64,000 nucleotides of DNA from JBAZKK01 sp041650795 (GTDB lineage: Bacteria > Omnitrophota > Gorgyraeia > Gygaellales > Profunditerraquicolaceae), in NCBI GenBank assembly GCA_041650795.1, contig JBAZKK010000001.1:1-64000 (forward strand). The letters run 5' to 3'. The translations under genes and the position numbers were made by a program. The notes under the pieces were generated by a model, which was not told the DNA's origin, did not search any database, and saw nothing but the letters and a program-made list of their open reading frames with translations. The first letter of the stretch is position 1; each line of letters begins with the position of its first letter. Shown in pieces: positions 39,952 through 47,815 of this stretch.

Positions 39952-41148
39952 ATGGACAGTCCTTATGTATCTAGATCGACCATAAATAAGGCGAGACTCT
40001 GGAAATCAAATAGGCCTGTTTTAAGGTGGTTAGATATTGAGCTCACCGAGCGTTGTAACAACAATTGCATTCATTGTTATATTAATTTACCTCCTGATGA
40101 TTCAAATGCGATGAAGATGGAGCTTTCAGGGAATGAGCTAAAGCGCATTCTTAAGGAGGCCGCATCTTTGGGGTGTCTAAAGGTGCGTTTTACAGGGGGT
40201 GAGCCGTTTCTGCGCAAAGACTTCGAAGAACTCTATGTTTTTAGCCGTAGGCTGGGGCTGAAAGTCGCGGTATTTACCAACGCTACGTTGTTAACTGAGA
40301 AGTTGGCGGCTGTATTCTCCAGGTTCCCCCCCATGGAAAAGATAGAAGTTAGCGTATACGGAATGAAAAAGTCTAGTTATGAATTCGTGACCAGGGTGCC
40401 TGGGTCTTACGAGGCAGCGAAAAAAGGCATAGGTATCTTATTAGATAAAAAGATTCCGTTTGCTGTAAAGAACACCTTAACCCCTTTTAATAAAAAAGAA
40501 GTTTCCAGATTTGATAATTGGGCCAAATCTATACAGGGGGGGGAGGGAGTCCCATATAATATCTTTTTTAATTTGCATTGCAGGAGAGATGAGCGAAAGA
40601 ATCGTTTCATCAGGAAGTTCAGAGTTAGCCCCACGGAAGGGGTTAAATTTTTGATGCGCGATAAAAAGGCATATTCCAAGGCAATTCTTAATTTCTGCTC
40701 CAGGTTTATTGGCCCGCCGGGAGATCGGCTTTTTTCTTGCGGTTCAGGAAAGGGGATAGGCTGTGTTGATGCTTATGGCAAGTTTCAACCCTGCATGTTG
40801 CTGAGGCATCCGGATTGCGTTTATGATTTAAAAGGGGGCTCGCTTAAAGATGCGCTAGAAAATTTTTTCCCTAGATTAAGGGAAGCAAAGGCAATGAAAT
40901 CCGACTATCTTAACCGTTGCGCAGAGTGTTTCTTAAAAGACCTCTGCGAGCAGTGTCCGGGCGTGTCCTGGATGGAGCACGGGGTTCTGGATAGGCCCGT
41001 TGAGTATTTTTGCAACATCGCACATACCCAGGCCAGGGCCATTGGCTTGTTGAATCCCGGAGAGATGGGGTGGGAAGTAAGCGGATGGAGGGAAAGGATT
41101 AGTAAATGCGTGAAAAAAGGAGGTCGTGATTATGAAAACAAATATTAG
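39952..41148 (+). CDS. Radical SAM/SPASM peptide maturase
   Basis: The radical SAM cluster motif is C35-NNN-C39-IH-C42, and FTGGEPFLRKDFEELY is the SAM-binding loop. The SPASM half carries CSRF, LFSCGSGKGIGCVDAYGKFQPCM, HPDC, CAECFLKDLCEQC and a last FCNIAH, enough for two auxiliary [4Fe-4S] clusters. The 398-residue length is typical of peptide-modifying SPASM enzymes such as sactisynthases. It begins one base after the fusion gene and overlaps the PqqD gene by 17 bases. It is paralogous to the enzyme at 42506 (shared CNNNCxHCY and PGSYEA-like phrases). Confidence 0.87.
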   Translation: MDSPYVSRSTINKARLWKSNRPVLRWLDIELTERCNNNCIHCYINLPPDDSNAMKMELSGNELKRILKEAASLGCLKVRFTGGEPFLRKDFEELYVFSRRLGLKVAVFTNATLLTEKLAAVFSRFPPMEKIEVSVYGMKKSSYEFVTRVPGSYEAAKKGIGILLDKKIPFAVKNTLTPFNKKEVSRFDNWAKSIQGGEGVPYNIFFNLHCRRDERKNRFIRKFRVSPTEGVKFLMRDKKAYSKAILNFCSRFIGPPGDRLFSCGSGKGIGCVDAYGKFQPCMLLRHPDCVYDLKGGSLKDALENFFPRLREAKAMKSDYLNRCAECFLKDLCEQCPGVSWMEHGVLDRPVEYFCNIAHTQARAIGLLNPGEMGWEVSGWRERISKCVKKGGRDYENKY

Positions 41149-41434
41149 TATTGATAAAATTTATGTGCCTTCAAAGGATGTAGTCTCCAGGGAAGTGCAG
41201 GGTGAATTTATCCTTATCCCTATCGTATCCGGAATGGATAAAAACAAAGAAGCGATATTTACCCTTAATGAAACCGGGAGATTAATCTGGGACAAACTGG
41301 CCAAAAAGAAGAGTATTAGAAAGATCGTATCTGAGCTATCTTTAGAGTTTGCTAGTCCTGCTAGGAAGATTCAAGAGAATGTGTTAGGGTTTCTTAAAGA
41401 ACTCCTCAAGAGAAAGATGATAGTTTCATCTTAA
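41132..41434 (+). CDS. PqqD family peptide-recognition protein (RRE)
   Basis: PqqD-type RiPP recognition elements bind precursor leaders and deliver them to radical SAM enzymes. The chosen ATG 41132 follows AAAGGAGGT (41116-41124) at a good distance, better than the in-frame GTG at 41126. The 100-residue protein contains the typical middle phrase IFTLNETGRLIWDKL and a helical C-terminus (KIQENVLGFLKELLKRKMI). It lies between two SPASM genes and overlaps the first, which fits a shared leader-binding role. Confidence 0.85.
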   Translation: MKTNISIDKIYVPSKDVVSREVQGEFILIPIVSGMDKNKEAIFTLNETGRLIWDKLAKKKSIRKIVSELSLEFASPARKIQENVLGFLKELLKRKMIVSS

Positions 41435-41452
41435 GGGCTACCCCTTAATTAA

Positions 41453-42496
41453 ATGCCTTGCCATAAACTTCGGTACAAGGAATTTTGTAGCCAGGTTAAT
41501 AATTATCTTCCTTGCTGCGATACTAAAGAGAGGGTAAGGGCGCATCATCAACCGCTTTTTTTAAGAACTATTGATACGCCAGGGGTCATGCTACAGCTTT
41601 TTGAATTTAAAGAAACAATGATAAGAAGAAATATAGTCAAATTCTATGCTAAAGGGATTTGTATGTATCCTGCCGTACGGCCCGGAGATATCTTGCATCT
41701 AGAATGCAAAAAAATAGATGATATAAAGGTAGGAGATATCGCGGTTTATCGGCGCAATAATAATTTATTTGGCCACCGCGTTATTAATAAGGGATGTCAG
41801 GAAGGGGCAGCGTATCTTATAGTCAGCCCCGATAATTCAGGGGATGGTAGCGAAGGGCCGATTTTTAGCGATGATATTGCGGGTGTAATAGTCAACATTG
41901 AAAGAAAAAGAAGCAGCCGGGTAAATGTCGAATTTATAATTTTAATGAAAATTAAAAAATTTCTGAGCAAAAATTTTATTTATCCTATGGCGTTTATGCA
42001 ATCTTCTTTACTCTATAAGCAAATCGCAAAAATCTTGTCTTTAAAAATAAAGAAAGATTTAACTTTTTCTATCACTATGCCTTTAAAGGGAAATATAAAT
42101 TCCAGGTTTCGTAGAGTGGTATCTTCGGACGAGGTTTTTAATTTTAATAGAGATGAAAATTTATTATTAGAGTGGACGCTTGTCTTAAATATCTCTCGTA
42201 GGCCGGTAGCTTCTTTGTCATTTGTGCGCCATCCTAAGGATTGCTGTTTTTCAGGATGGTGGATATCGCAAGGTAAGATAATGAATTTATATCGCGGCAG
42301 CATAATAGAGGAAGAGATATTTAAGAAATCAGAAGAATTATTATCGGCCTTGGGGGCACAAGATGTCTCGGTAAGCATCGCCAAGAATGATTATTTAAAT
42401 AGAATGATTTTTGGAGGGTTAGGATTTAAGGCAAAGAGAAGTAACGATCGCCCAAATCCTGATTTTAGTGTGTTGGAGAGAAAGGTTAAAAAATAG
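41453..42496 (+). CDS. S26-like peptidase (Cys replaces catalytic Ser) with GNAT-like C-terminus
   Basis: The central region resembles an S26B signal peptidase or S24/S26 leader peptidase: AKGICMYPAVRPGDILHL and later GDIAVYRRNNNLFGHRVI. The expected Ser of the GxSMxP motif is Cys70, and the His expected in S26B is His108 (GHRV). A downstream acidic box PDNSGDGSEGP is also family-like. About residues 200-340 look like a GNAT acetyltransferase fold (PVASLSFVRHP; DVSVSIAKNDYLNRMIFGGLGFK). No membrane anchor is obvious. The start is uncertain: ATG 41453 gives 347 residues, while ATG 41588 follows AGGGG and would remove a Cys-rich prefix. Confidence 0.75.
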   Translation: MPCHKLRYKEFCSQVNNYLPCCDTKERVRAHHQPLFLRTIDTPGVMLQLFEFKETMIRRNIVKFYAKGICMYPAVRPGDILHLECKKIDDIKVGDIAVYRRNNNLFGHRVINKGCQEGAAYLIVSPDNSGDGSEGPIFSDDIAGVIVNIERKRSSRVNVEFIILMKIKKFLSKNFIYPMAFMQSSLLYKQIAKILSLKIKKDLTFSITMPLKGNINSRFRRVVSSDEVFNFNRDENLLLEWTLVLNISRRPVASLSFVRHPKDCCFSGWWISQGKIMNLYRGSIIEEEIFKKSEELLSALGAQDVSVSIAKNDYLNRMIFGGLGFKAKRSNDRPNPDFSVLERKVKK

Positions 42497-42505
42497 AGAT
42501 AACAT

Positions 42506-43621
42506 ATGCAAGAGAGCGCCACATCTAAAATCAATATGCCGAGGTTGGAAATATGGAAGGAGGCAAAAAGAGAGCGAAGGCCGCTTAGCTTTAGCCTAGA
42601 GTTCACCACGCGTTGCAATAATAACTGCCGTCATTGTTATAATGGTCTTGCTGCCGATGACAAAAGCGCCATAGAAAAAGAGCTGCCTTTGGAGAAAATA
42701 AAAAATATTGTAGATGAGGCTGTGTCTTTAGGCGTTTTGTGGTGTTTGATCACCGGCGGAGAGCCTCTTTTGAGGAGAGATTTTTTAGAGGTGTATTTGT
42801 ATTTAAAGAGAAAAGGTCTTTTAGTTTCAGTATTTACTAACGCCAACCTTATCACTAAAAGGCATGTCAATATTTTTAAAAGATACCCCCCGCGGGATAT
42901 AGAGGTAACAGTATACGGTGTTACGAAGGAAACTTACGAAAAGATAACCAGGGTATCAGGTTCCTTCAATGCTTTTATGAATGGCGTAAAGCTTCTTTTG
43001 GATAACGGAATCAAGGTGCGTTTCAAGGCAATGGCCTTGCGTTCCAATCTCCATGAATTTTCTCAAATAGCGCGCTTCTGCCGCAAATATACTAAGGACT
43101 ATTTTCGTTTTGACCCTTTTTTGCATTTGAGATTTGATATGGATTCATCCCGCAATGCCCAGATTAAATCCGAGAGATTATTGCCTGAAGAGGTTCTTTC
43201 CCTGGAAAGGAGCGACCACAAGCGTTTTAAAGTCATGAAGAGGGTTTCTGATAAAGCAAGGAGGGGGCAGTATTTAAGAACCGGTTGCAATCATCTTTTC
43301 CGTTGTGGGGCGGGGAATAACAATTTCTACGTAAGTTACGATGGAGATTTCCGCCTTTGTTCTTCTCTCTGCCATCCTGATTGTGTTTATAGTTTAAGGA
43401 CTGGGAATTTATCATATGCTTGGCTTAATTTTACCCCGCGTGTTAAAGATATGCGTTCAAATAGAGATGAATTTTTGGATAGATGCAGAGGATGCCGCTT
43501 AATAAAATTTTGTTTTTGGTGCCCGGCTCGTGCTTATCTTGAAACTGGAGAATTAGATGCGCCCGTGGATTACTATTGCGAGATAGCCCATGCCAGAGCC
43601 CATTCTTTTAACTTTATATAG
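42506..43621 (+). CDS. Radical SAM/SPASM peptide maturase
   Basis: The radical SAM motif is C37-NNN-C41-RH-C44, and ITGGEPLLRRDFLEVY is the SAM-binding loop. SPASM cysteines lie in TGC, LFRCGAG, RLCSSLCHPDC, CRGCRLIKFCFWC and YYCEIAH. The 371-residue protein is a paralogue of the enzyme encoded at 39952. It follows the peptidase gene by nine bases and precedes the ABC genes by 89 bases. Two paralogous maturases on one small precursor suggest either two modification sites or two bond types. Confidence 0.87.
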   Translation: MQESATSKINMPRLEIWKEAKRERRPLSFSLEFTTRCNNNCRHCYNGLAADDKSAIEKELPLEKIKNIVDEAVSLGVLWCLITGGEPLLRRDFLEVYLYLKRKGLLVSVFTNANLITKRHVNIFKRYPPRDIEVTVYGVTKETYEKITRVSGSFNAFMNGVKLLLDNGIKVRFKAMALRSNLHEFSQIARFCRKYTKDYFRFDPFLHLRFDMDSSRNAQIKSERLLPEEVLSLERSDHKRFKVMKRVSDKARRGQYLRTGCNHLFRCGAGNNNFYVSYDGDFRLCSSLCHPDCVYSLRTGNLSYAWLNFTPRVKDMRSNRDEFLDRCRGCRLIKFCFWCPARAYLETGELDAPVDYYCEIAHARAHSFNFI

Positions 43622-43710
43622 TAATAAATAGTAAAATAATTCCTGGATTATCCCAAAGGACTCAAACAGGATTTAAGTGCAGAAGGCTATTATAACTGCT
43701 ATTAAGCAAT

Positions 43711-44520
43711 ATGGATTGCACAATCAAGGTAACGGGTTTAACAAAGCAATTCTTTCCTTCTAGGGGTATCTATACCGCCCTGTTACATCCCCTTGAAAAG
43801 CCAAGGCCGATTTTAGCAATCGATGACATTACCTTTGAGGTTAAGAAAGGGGAATTCATATATCTGGTTGGTCCAAACGGAGCAGGTAAGACTACACTGA
43901 TAAAGATTATGTCGGTTGCCGTTCTGCCCACAAGCGGCAGAGCGATGGTCAATGGCTATGATGTTGTTAAAGACGAATCTAGGGTAAAGGCTTCCATCGG
44001 GTTAATAAGCGGGGATGAGCGCAGTTTCTATTGGAGGCTGACCATGCGGCAGAATCTGGATTTTTTTGCCGCGCTTTACAATCTTTCTGCAGTACAGGCA
44101 CGCATAAAAATAGAAGAATTAGCTAATTTTCTAGATATAACATCTTATCTTGACCGGAGATTCCAGGAATGTTCTACAGGCATAAAGCAGAGACTGGCGA
44201 TTGCCAGGGCGCTGCTCAATAATCCCTCTGTTTTATTTATGGACGAACCTACAAAAAGCCTTGACCCCCTGACAGCCAGGAACTTAAGGGATTTTATTAA
44301 AGACAGGTTAGTCAGGGAACAAAAAAAGACCGTTGTTTTTGTTACCCATAATCTTTCAGAGGTAGAGGATTTCGCCGACCGCATAGTTATTATGTATCAA
44401 GGGAGGATAAAGGCTTGCGGGACAATCCCTGACTTGCGGCAAACCATAAATTCACCTCAGGCCAGCCTGGAAGAATTGTACGGTAAGATTATAAACAGTA
44501 ATTCCGATGCCGTTGCGTAA
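43711..44520 (+). CDS. ABC transporter ATP-binding protein
   Basis: The protein carries the Walker A VGPNGAGKTTLIK, a signature CSTGIKQRLAIARAL (an atypical STG where LSGGQ is usual) and the Walker B VLFMDEPTKSLD. The N-terminus has an extra loop of about 30 residues (SRGIYTALLHPLEKPRP) before the usual strand, as in NodI/Tag-type ABC-2 ATPases. It overlaps the permease gene by 14 bases. It likely exports the mature peptide, which is inference from the neighbours. Confidence 0.9.
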   Translation: MDCTIKVTGLTKQFFPSRGIYTALLHPLEKPRPILAIDDITFEVKKGEFIYLVGPNGAGKTTLIKIMSVAVLPTSGRAMVNGYDVVKDESRVKASIGLISGDERSFYWRLTMRQNLDFFAALYNLSAVQARIKIEELANFLDITSYLDRRFQECSTGIKQRLAIARALLNNPSVLFMDEPTKSLDPLTARNLRDFIKDRLVREQKKTVVFVTHNLSEVEDFADRIVIMYQGRIKACGTIPDLRQTINSPQASLEELYGKIINSNSDAVA

Positions 44521-45316
44521 AGTATTCGCCTTCATTAAGAAAGAATTTTTAGTTAAGTCCAGTTACTGGCTGGCATTTATATTCAGCTGGCTAGGTATCC
44601 TTGTCTCAGTTGCGACCTTTTACTTTATCTCTAAGTTGCTTAATCCGGAAAATATTATTTCGGTAAAAGAGTATGGGATAGGGTATTTCCCCTATGTCTT
44701 AATCGGGATTGCTTTCGCAGGGTACTTTTCGACTGCCATGCATGCTTTTTCCGGGAAAATAAGGCATGAACAAGTTACCGGGACATTAGAGGCGATGCTC
44801 GTTACCCCCACGCGCTTATCCACCATTATTATTTCATTATCCTTGTGGGATTTTATTTTTACTTCTATAAATGCCTTTATCTATTTATTCTTCGGCGCGG
44901 TATTCTTCAAGGTCAGTTTTATGCAGATGAATATCCCGGCTGCCTTAGTGATTCTGATTTTAACGATCGTATCACTTAGCAGCATAGGCATCATCTCGGC
45001 CTCTTTTATTATGGTTTTTAAAAAAGGCGACCCCATAAGTTGGCTGATGACGATGTCTTCGGGGTTCTTCAGCGGCGTATTCTTCCCGGTAGACATACTG
45101 CCGCTAGGATTACGGGTATTTTCCTATTTCTTTCCCCTTACCTATGCTCTTAGGGGTTTACGCCATGCTATCCTACAGGGATATGCTATCAGGATGCTCA
45201 TGCCGGATATCGCCGCCCTTGCCGTCTTTTGTATTATCCTCGTTCCGTTGAGCATGAAGCTGTTTGGATATGCGGTGAAGCGCGCGAAGATATCGGGGAG
45301 CCTTACCTATTACTGA
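44507..45316 (+). CDS. ABC-2 type transporter permease
   Basis: The 269-residue integral membrane protein has about six hydrophobic helices, including WLAFIFSWLGILVSVATFYF, FPYVLIGIAFAGYFS, ALVILILTIVSLSSIGIIS and LAVFCIILVPLSM. The region MTMSSGFFSGVFFPVDILP is a family-typical segment before a periplasmic helix. Encoded directly after its ATPase, it is the last gene of the AT-rich cluster. No outer-membrane or membrane-fusion partner is seen nearby. Confidence 0.88.
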   Translation: MPLRKVFAFIKKEFLVKSSYWLAFIFSWLGILVSVATFYFISKLLNPENIISVKEYGIGYFPYVLIGIAFAGYFSTAMHAFSGKIRHEQVTGTLEAMLVTPTRLSTIIISLSLWDFIFTSINAFIYLFFGAVFFKVSFMQMNIPAALVILILTIVSLSSIGIISASFIMVFKKGDPISWLMTMSSGFFSGVFFPVDILPLGLRVFSYFFPLTYALRGLRHAILQGYAIRMLMPDIAALAVFCIILVPLSMKLFGYAVKRAKISGSLTYY

Positions 45317-45360
45317 CCCCTGCCCCCGTGCCCCCGAGAGAATATTTAATAATGAATATA

Positions 45361-45389
45361 TTGACTTACCATAGAAAGTAGCGTATAAT
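45361..45389 (+). promoter_or_regulatory. Promoter of rpsO
   Basis: TTGACT at 45361-45366 and the perfect TATAAT at 45384-45389 are 17 bases apart. The TTG start codon of rpsO is 30 bases downstream. It marks the return to housekeeping genes after the peptide cluster. Confidence 0.82.
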
Positions 45390-45418
45390 GTTTAAAAAAA
45401 TGAAGGAGGTGAAGCAAG

Positions 45419-45688
45419 TTGGCGTTGGTTAAGGAGCAAAAAAAGCAGCTTATTGATGATTTTAAGGTCCATCCCAGGGATACCGGTTCTCCTGAGGTGC
45501 AGATTGCATTGCTTACGAGCAGGATCAATAACCTGGGAGGCCATTTCAAAAATCATAAGAAGGATTTTCATTCCCGCCGCGGTCTCTTAATACTGGTAGG
45601 AAGAAGGCGCAGGCTTTTGGATTATCTCAAGACCAAAGACATCAAGAAGTATGAGGGTGTCCTGGAGAAACTCGACCTGAGGAAATAA
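45419..45688 (+). CDS. rpsO: 30S ribosomal protein S15
   Basis: S15 binds 16S rRNA early in small-subunit assembly. The sequence DTGSPEVQIALLTSRINNLGGHFKNHKKDFHSRRGL is split here only by my wording and covers the family core. The start is TTG at 45419, preceded by GAAGGAGGTG (45402-45411), so a non-ATG start is well supported. The 89-residue length is normal. rpsO followed by pnp is a classic conserved pair. Confidence 0.96.
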   Translation: MALVKEQKKQLIDDFKVHPRDTGSPEVQIALLTSRINNLGGHFKNHKKDFHSRRGLLILVGRRRRLLDYLKTKDIKKYEGVLEKLDLRK

Positions 45689-45736
45689 GAACTTTCCGCT
45701 ATTATCCTTATAAAATCATAACAATGAGGGGGAATA

Positions 45737-47815
45737 ATGCAAATTAAGTTCGGCGAGAGGGAATTAATTTTAGATACCGGTAAGGTTGCCCGTCAGGCCA
45801 ACGGTTCGGTTGTCGTTACCTACGGGGGTACGGTAGTATTGGTTACTGCCTGTATGTCCAAGGAACCGCGCGAGGGGCAGGATTTTTTCCCTTTGACCGT
45901 GGAATACCAAGAGAAGACCTATGCCGCAGGCAGGATACCCGGGGGGTTCTTCAAGCGCGAAGGAAGGCCTTCCGAAAGCGAGATATTGACATCGCGTCTG
46001 ATAGACCGTCCTATCAGGCCGCTGTTCCCGAAGGGGATGTTTAATGATGTGCAGGTAATGGCAATTGTTATCTCCAGCGACGGAGAGAATGACCCCGACG
46101 TTCTGGCGGTCAATGGCGCCTCGGCGGCCTTGTCCATTTCAGACATACCTTTCGCAGGACCGCTCGCATGCTGCAGGGTAGGCAGGACGGACGGCAGGTT
46201 TGTGCTTAATCCCACCTACGCGCAGTTAGAAAATTCCGACCTTGACATCGTGGTGGTAATGAACAAAAAAGGCGTGGTAATGCTGGAGTCCAAGCTCAAG
46301 GAGGTAGGCGAGGATGTTTTTATAGAGGCGGTAAAGTTTGCCTGCGATAACCTGAAGGGGATTATTGCGATGCAGGAAGAGTTCGTTGGGAAATTCGCAA
46401 AGCCCAAAAACGAAACCGTTGCCTACCGAAAGATCGATTCTTCCCTGCAAAATAAGGTCGAGGAGCTCTCAGCCGGGAGATTCAAGTCTATTTATGACTT
46501 AAGCGAAAAGCAGGAGCGCGAGGAAGCAGTAGATATCCTTTCCAAGGAGCTCGAGGCCAAGCTTGCGGAAGATGGGTTTGAGTCCGCTGATATCAAAGCG
46601 GCCCTCTCAGAAGCAGAGGGAAAAGAGCTGCGTAAAAAAATATTGGAGGAGGGAATCCGCCCGGATAAAAGGGGTTTTAAGGATATCCGGCCCATTAACT
46701 GCGAGGTTGCGGTATTGCCGCGTACCCACGGCTCAAGTCTTTTTACCCGTGGGCAGACCCAGAGCCTGGCAGTTACTACGCTTGGTACCGGAGACGACGA
46801 GCAGTTAATCGAGGCCCTGGAGGGCGAAAAATACAAAACCTTCATGTTGCATTACAGCTTTCCTCCTTTTAGCGTAGGAGAGACTGCTCCGGTGCGCGGC
46901 CCCGGACGCCGTGAAATAGGCCACGGCGCCCTGGCAGAGAAGGCGCTGTCGGCAGTAATGCCTTCCAAGGAAAAATTCCCTTATACCATCCGGGTGGTAT
47001 CCGAGATCTTGGAATCCAACGGCTCCTCCAGTATGGCTACGGTATGTTCCGCAACCCTTTCTCTTATGGATGCCGGCGTGCCCATTAAAGAGGCAGTTGC
47101 GGGAATTGCCCTTGGTCTTGTAAAAGAGGGCGGTAAAGCGGTAATATTGAGCGATATCACGGGGGTGGAGGATCATTTCGGAGATATGGATTTTAAGGTT
47201 GCCGGCACCAGAAGCGGCTTGACCGCGGTGCAGCTGGATTTGAAGATTGACGGCATCACCGCGGAACTCCTCGAGAAATGCCTGCTTCAAGGAAAAGAGG
47301 GCAGGGATTTCATATTGAGCAAGATTAACGCCGCGCTCGCAGGTCCGCGTCAGGATCTATCCTCCTATGCCCCGCGCATCGAGGTGCTTAAGATTAACAC
47401 TGAGAAGATCGGAGAGCTTATCGGGCCTGGCGGAAAGAATGTCAAGGCTATCATCGCCGCTACCGGAGCCAGCGTAGACATCAAGGACGACGGCACGGTC
47501 CTGGTAGGTTCTACCGACTCAGCCGCTTCGGCAGAGGCAATCAAGATGATCAAGCTTATTGTAGAAGATGTTGAGGTGGGTCGTATATATTCCGCCAAGG
47601 TTAAGCGTATCATGGCCTTTGGGGCATTTTGCGAGATTGCCCCGCGCAAGGAAGGCCTAGTGCACGTTTCGGAATTAGCAAATCGTTTTGTCAAGAACGT
47701 CGAGGACGAGGTCAAGGTCGGAGACGAGATTAAGGTAAAGGTCATCGGCATAGACGAGATGGGCAGGATTAACCTCAGCAAGAAACAGGCAGAAGAAAAT
47801 AATAGTGAGAAGTGA
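45737..47815 (+). CDS. pnp: Polyribonucleotide nucleotidyltransferase (PNPase)
   Basis: PNPase phosphorolytically degrades RNA 3'-5'. Two RNase PH domains are visible (GRIPGGFFKREGRPSESEIL; then FSVGETAPVRGPGRREIGHGALAEKAL and SSMATVCSATLSLMDAGVP). A KH domain (KIGELIGPGGKNVKAI) and a C-terminal S1 domain (GRIYSAKVKRIMAFGAFCEI) follow. The 692-residue length is normal. It overlaps ftsK by four bases. Confidence 0.97.
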   Translation: MQIKFGERELILDTGKVARQANGSVVVTYGGTVVLVTACMSKEPREGQDFFPLTVEYQEKTYAAGRIPGGFFKREGRPSESEILTSRLIDRPIRPLFPKGMFNDVQVMAIVISSDGENDPDVLAVNGASAALSISDIPFAGPLACCRVGRTDGRFVLNPTYAQLENSDLDIVVVMNKKGVVMLESKLKEVGEDVFIEAVKFACDNLKGIIAMQEEFVGKFAKPKNETVAYRKIDSSLQNKVEELSAGRFKSIYDLSEKQEREEAVDILSKELEAKLAEDGFESADIKAALSEAEGKELRKKILEEGIRPDKRGFKDIRPINCEVAVLPRTHGSSLFTRGQTQSLAVTTLGTGDDEQLIEALEGEKYKTFMLHYSFPPFSVGETAPVRGPGRREIGHGALAEKALSAVMPSKEKFPYTIRVVSEILESNGSSSMATVCSATLSLMDAGVPIKEAVAGIALGLVKEGGKAVILSDITGVEDHFGDMDFKVAGTRSGLTAVQLDLKIDGITAELLEKCLLQGKEGRDFILSKINAALAGPRQDLSSYAPRIEVLKINTEKIGELIGPGGKNVKAIIAATGASVDIKDDGTVLVGSTDSAASAEAIKMIKLIVEDVEVGRIYSAKVKRIMAFGAFCEIAPRKEGLVHVSELANRFVKNVEDEVKVGDEIKVKVIGIDEMGRINLSKKQAEENNSEK

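Noticed and set aside
41453..41587. Cys-rich prefix as a second precursor peptide
   Set aside because: It is in frame with the S26/GNAT protein with no stop, has no good ribosome-binding site, and may be untranslated if ATG 41588 is used.
34463..45360. Genomic island with defined ends
   Set aside because: Composition suggests foreign origin, but no integrase, tRNA target, insertion sequence or flanking direct repeat was found, so no element boundaries are called.
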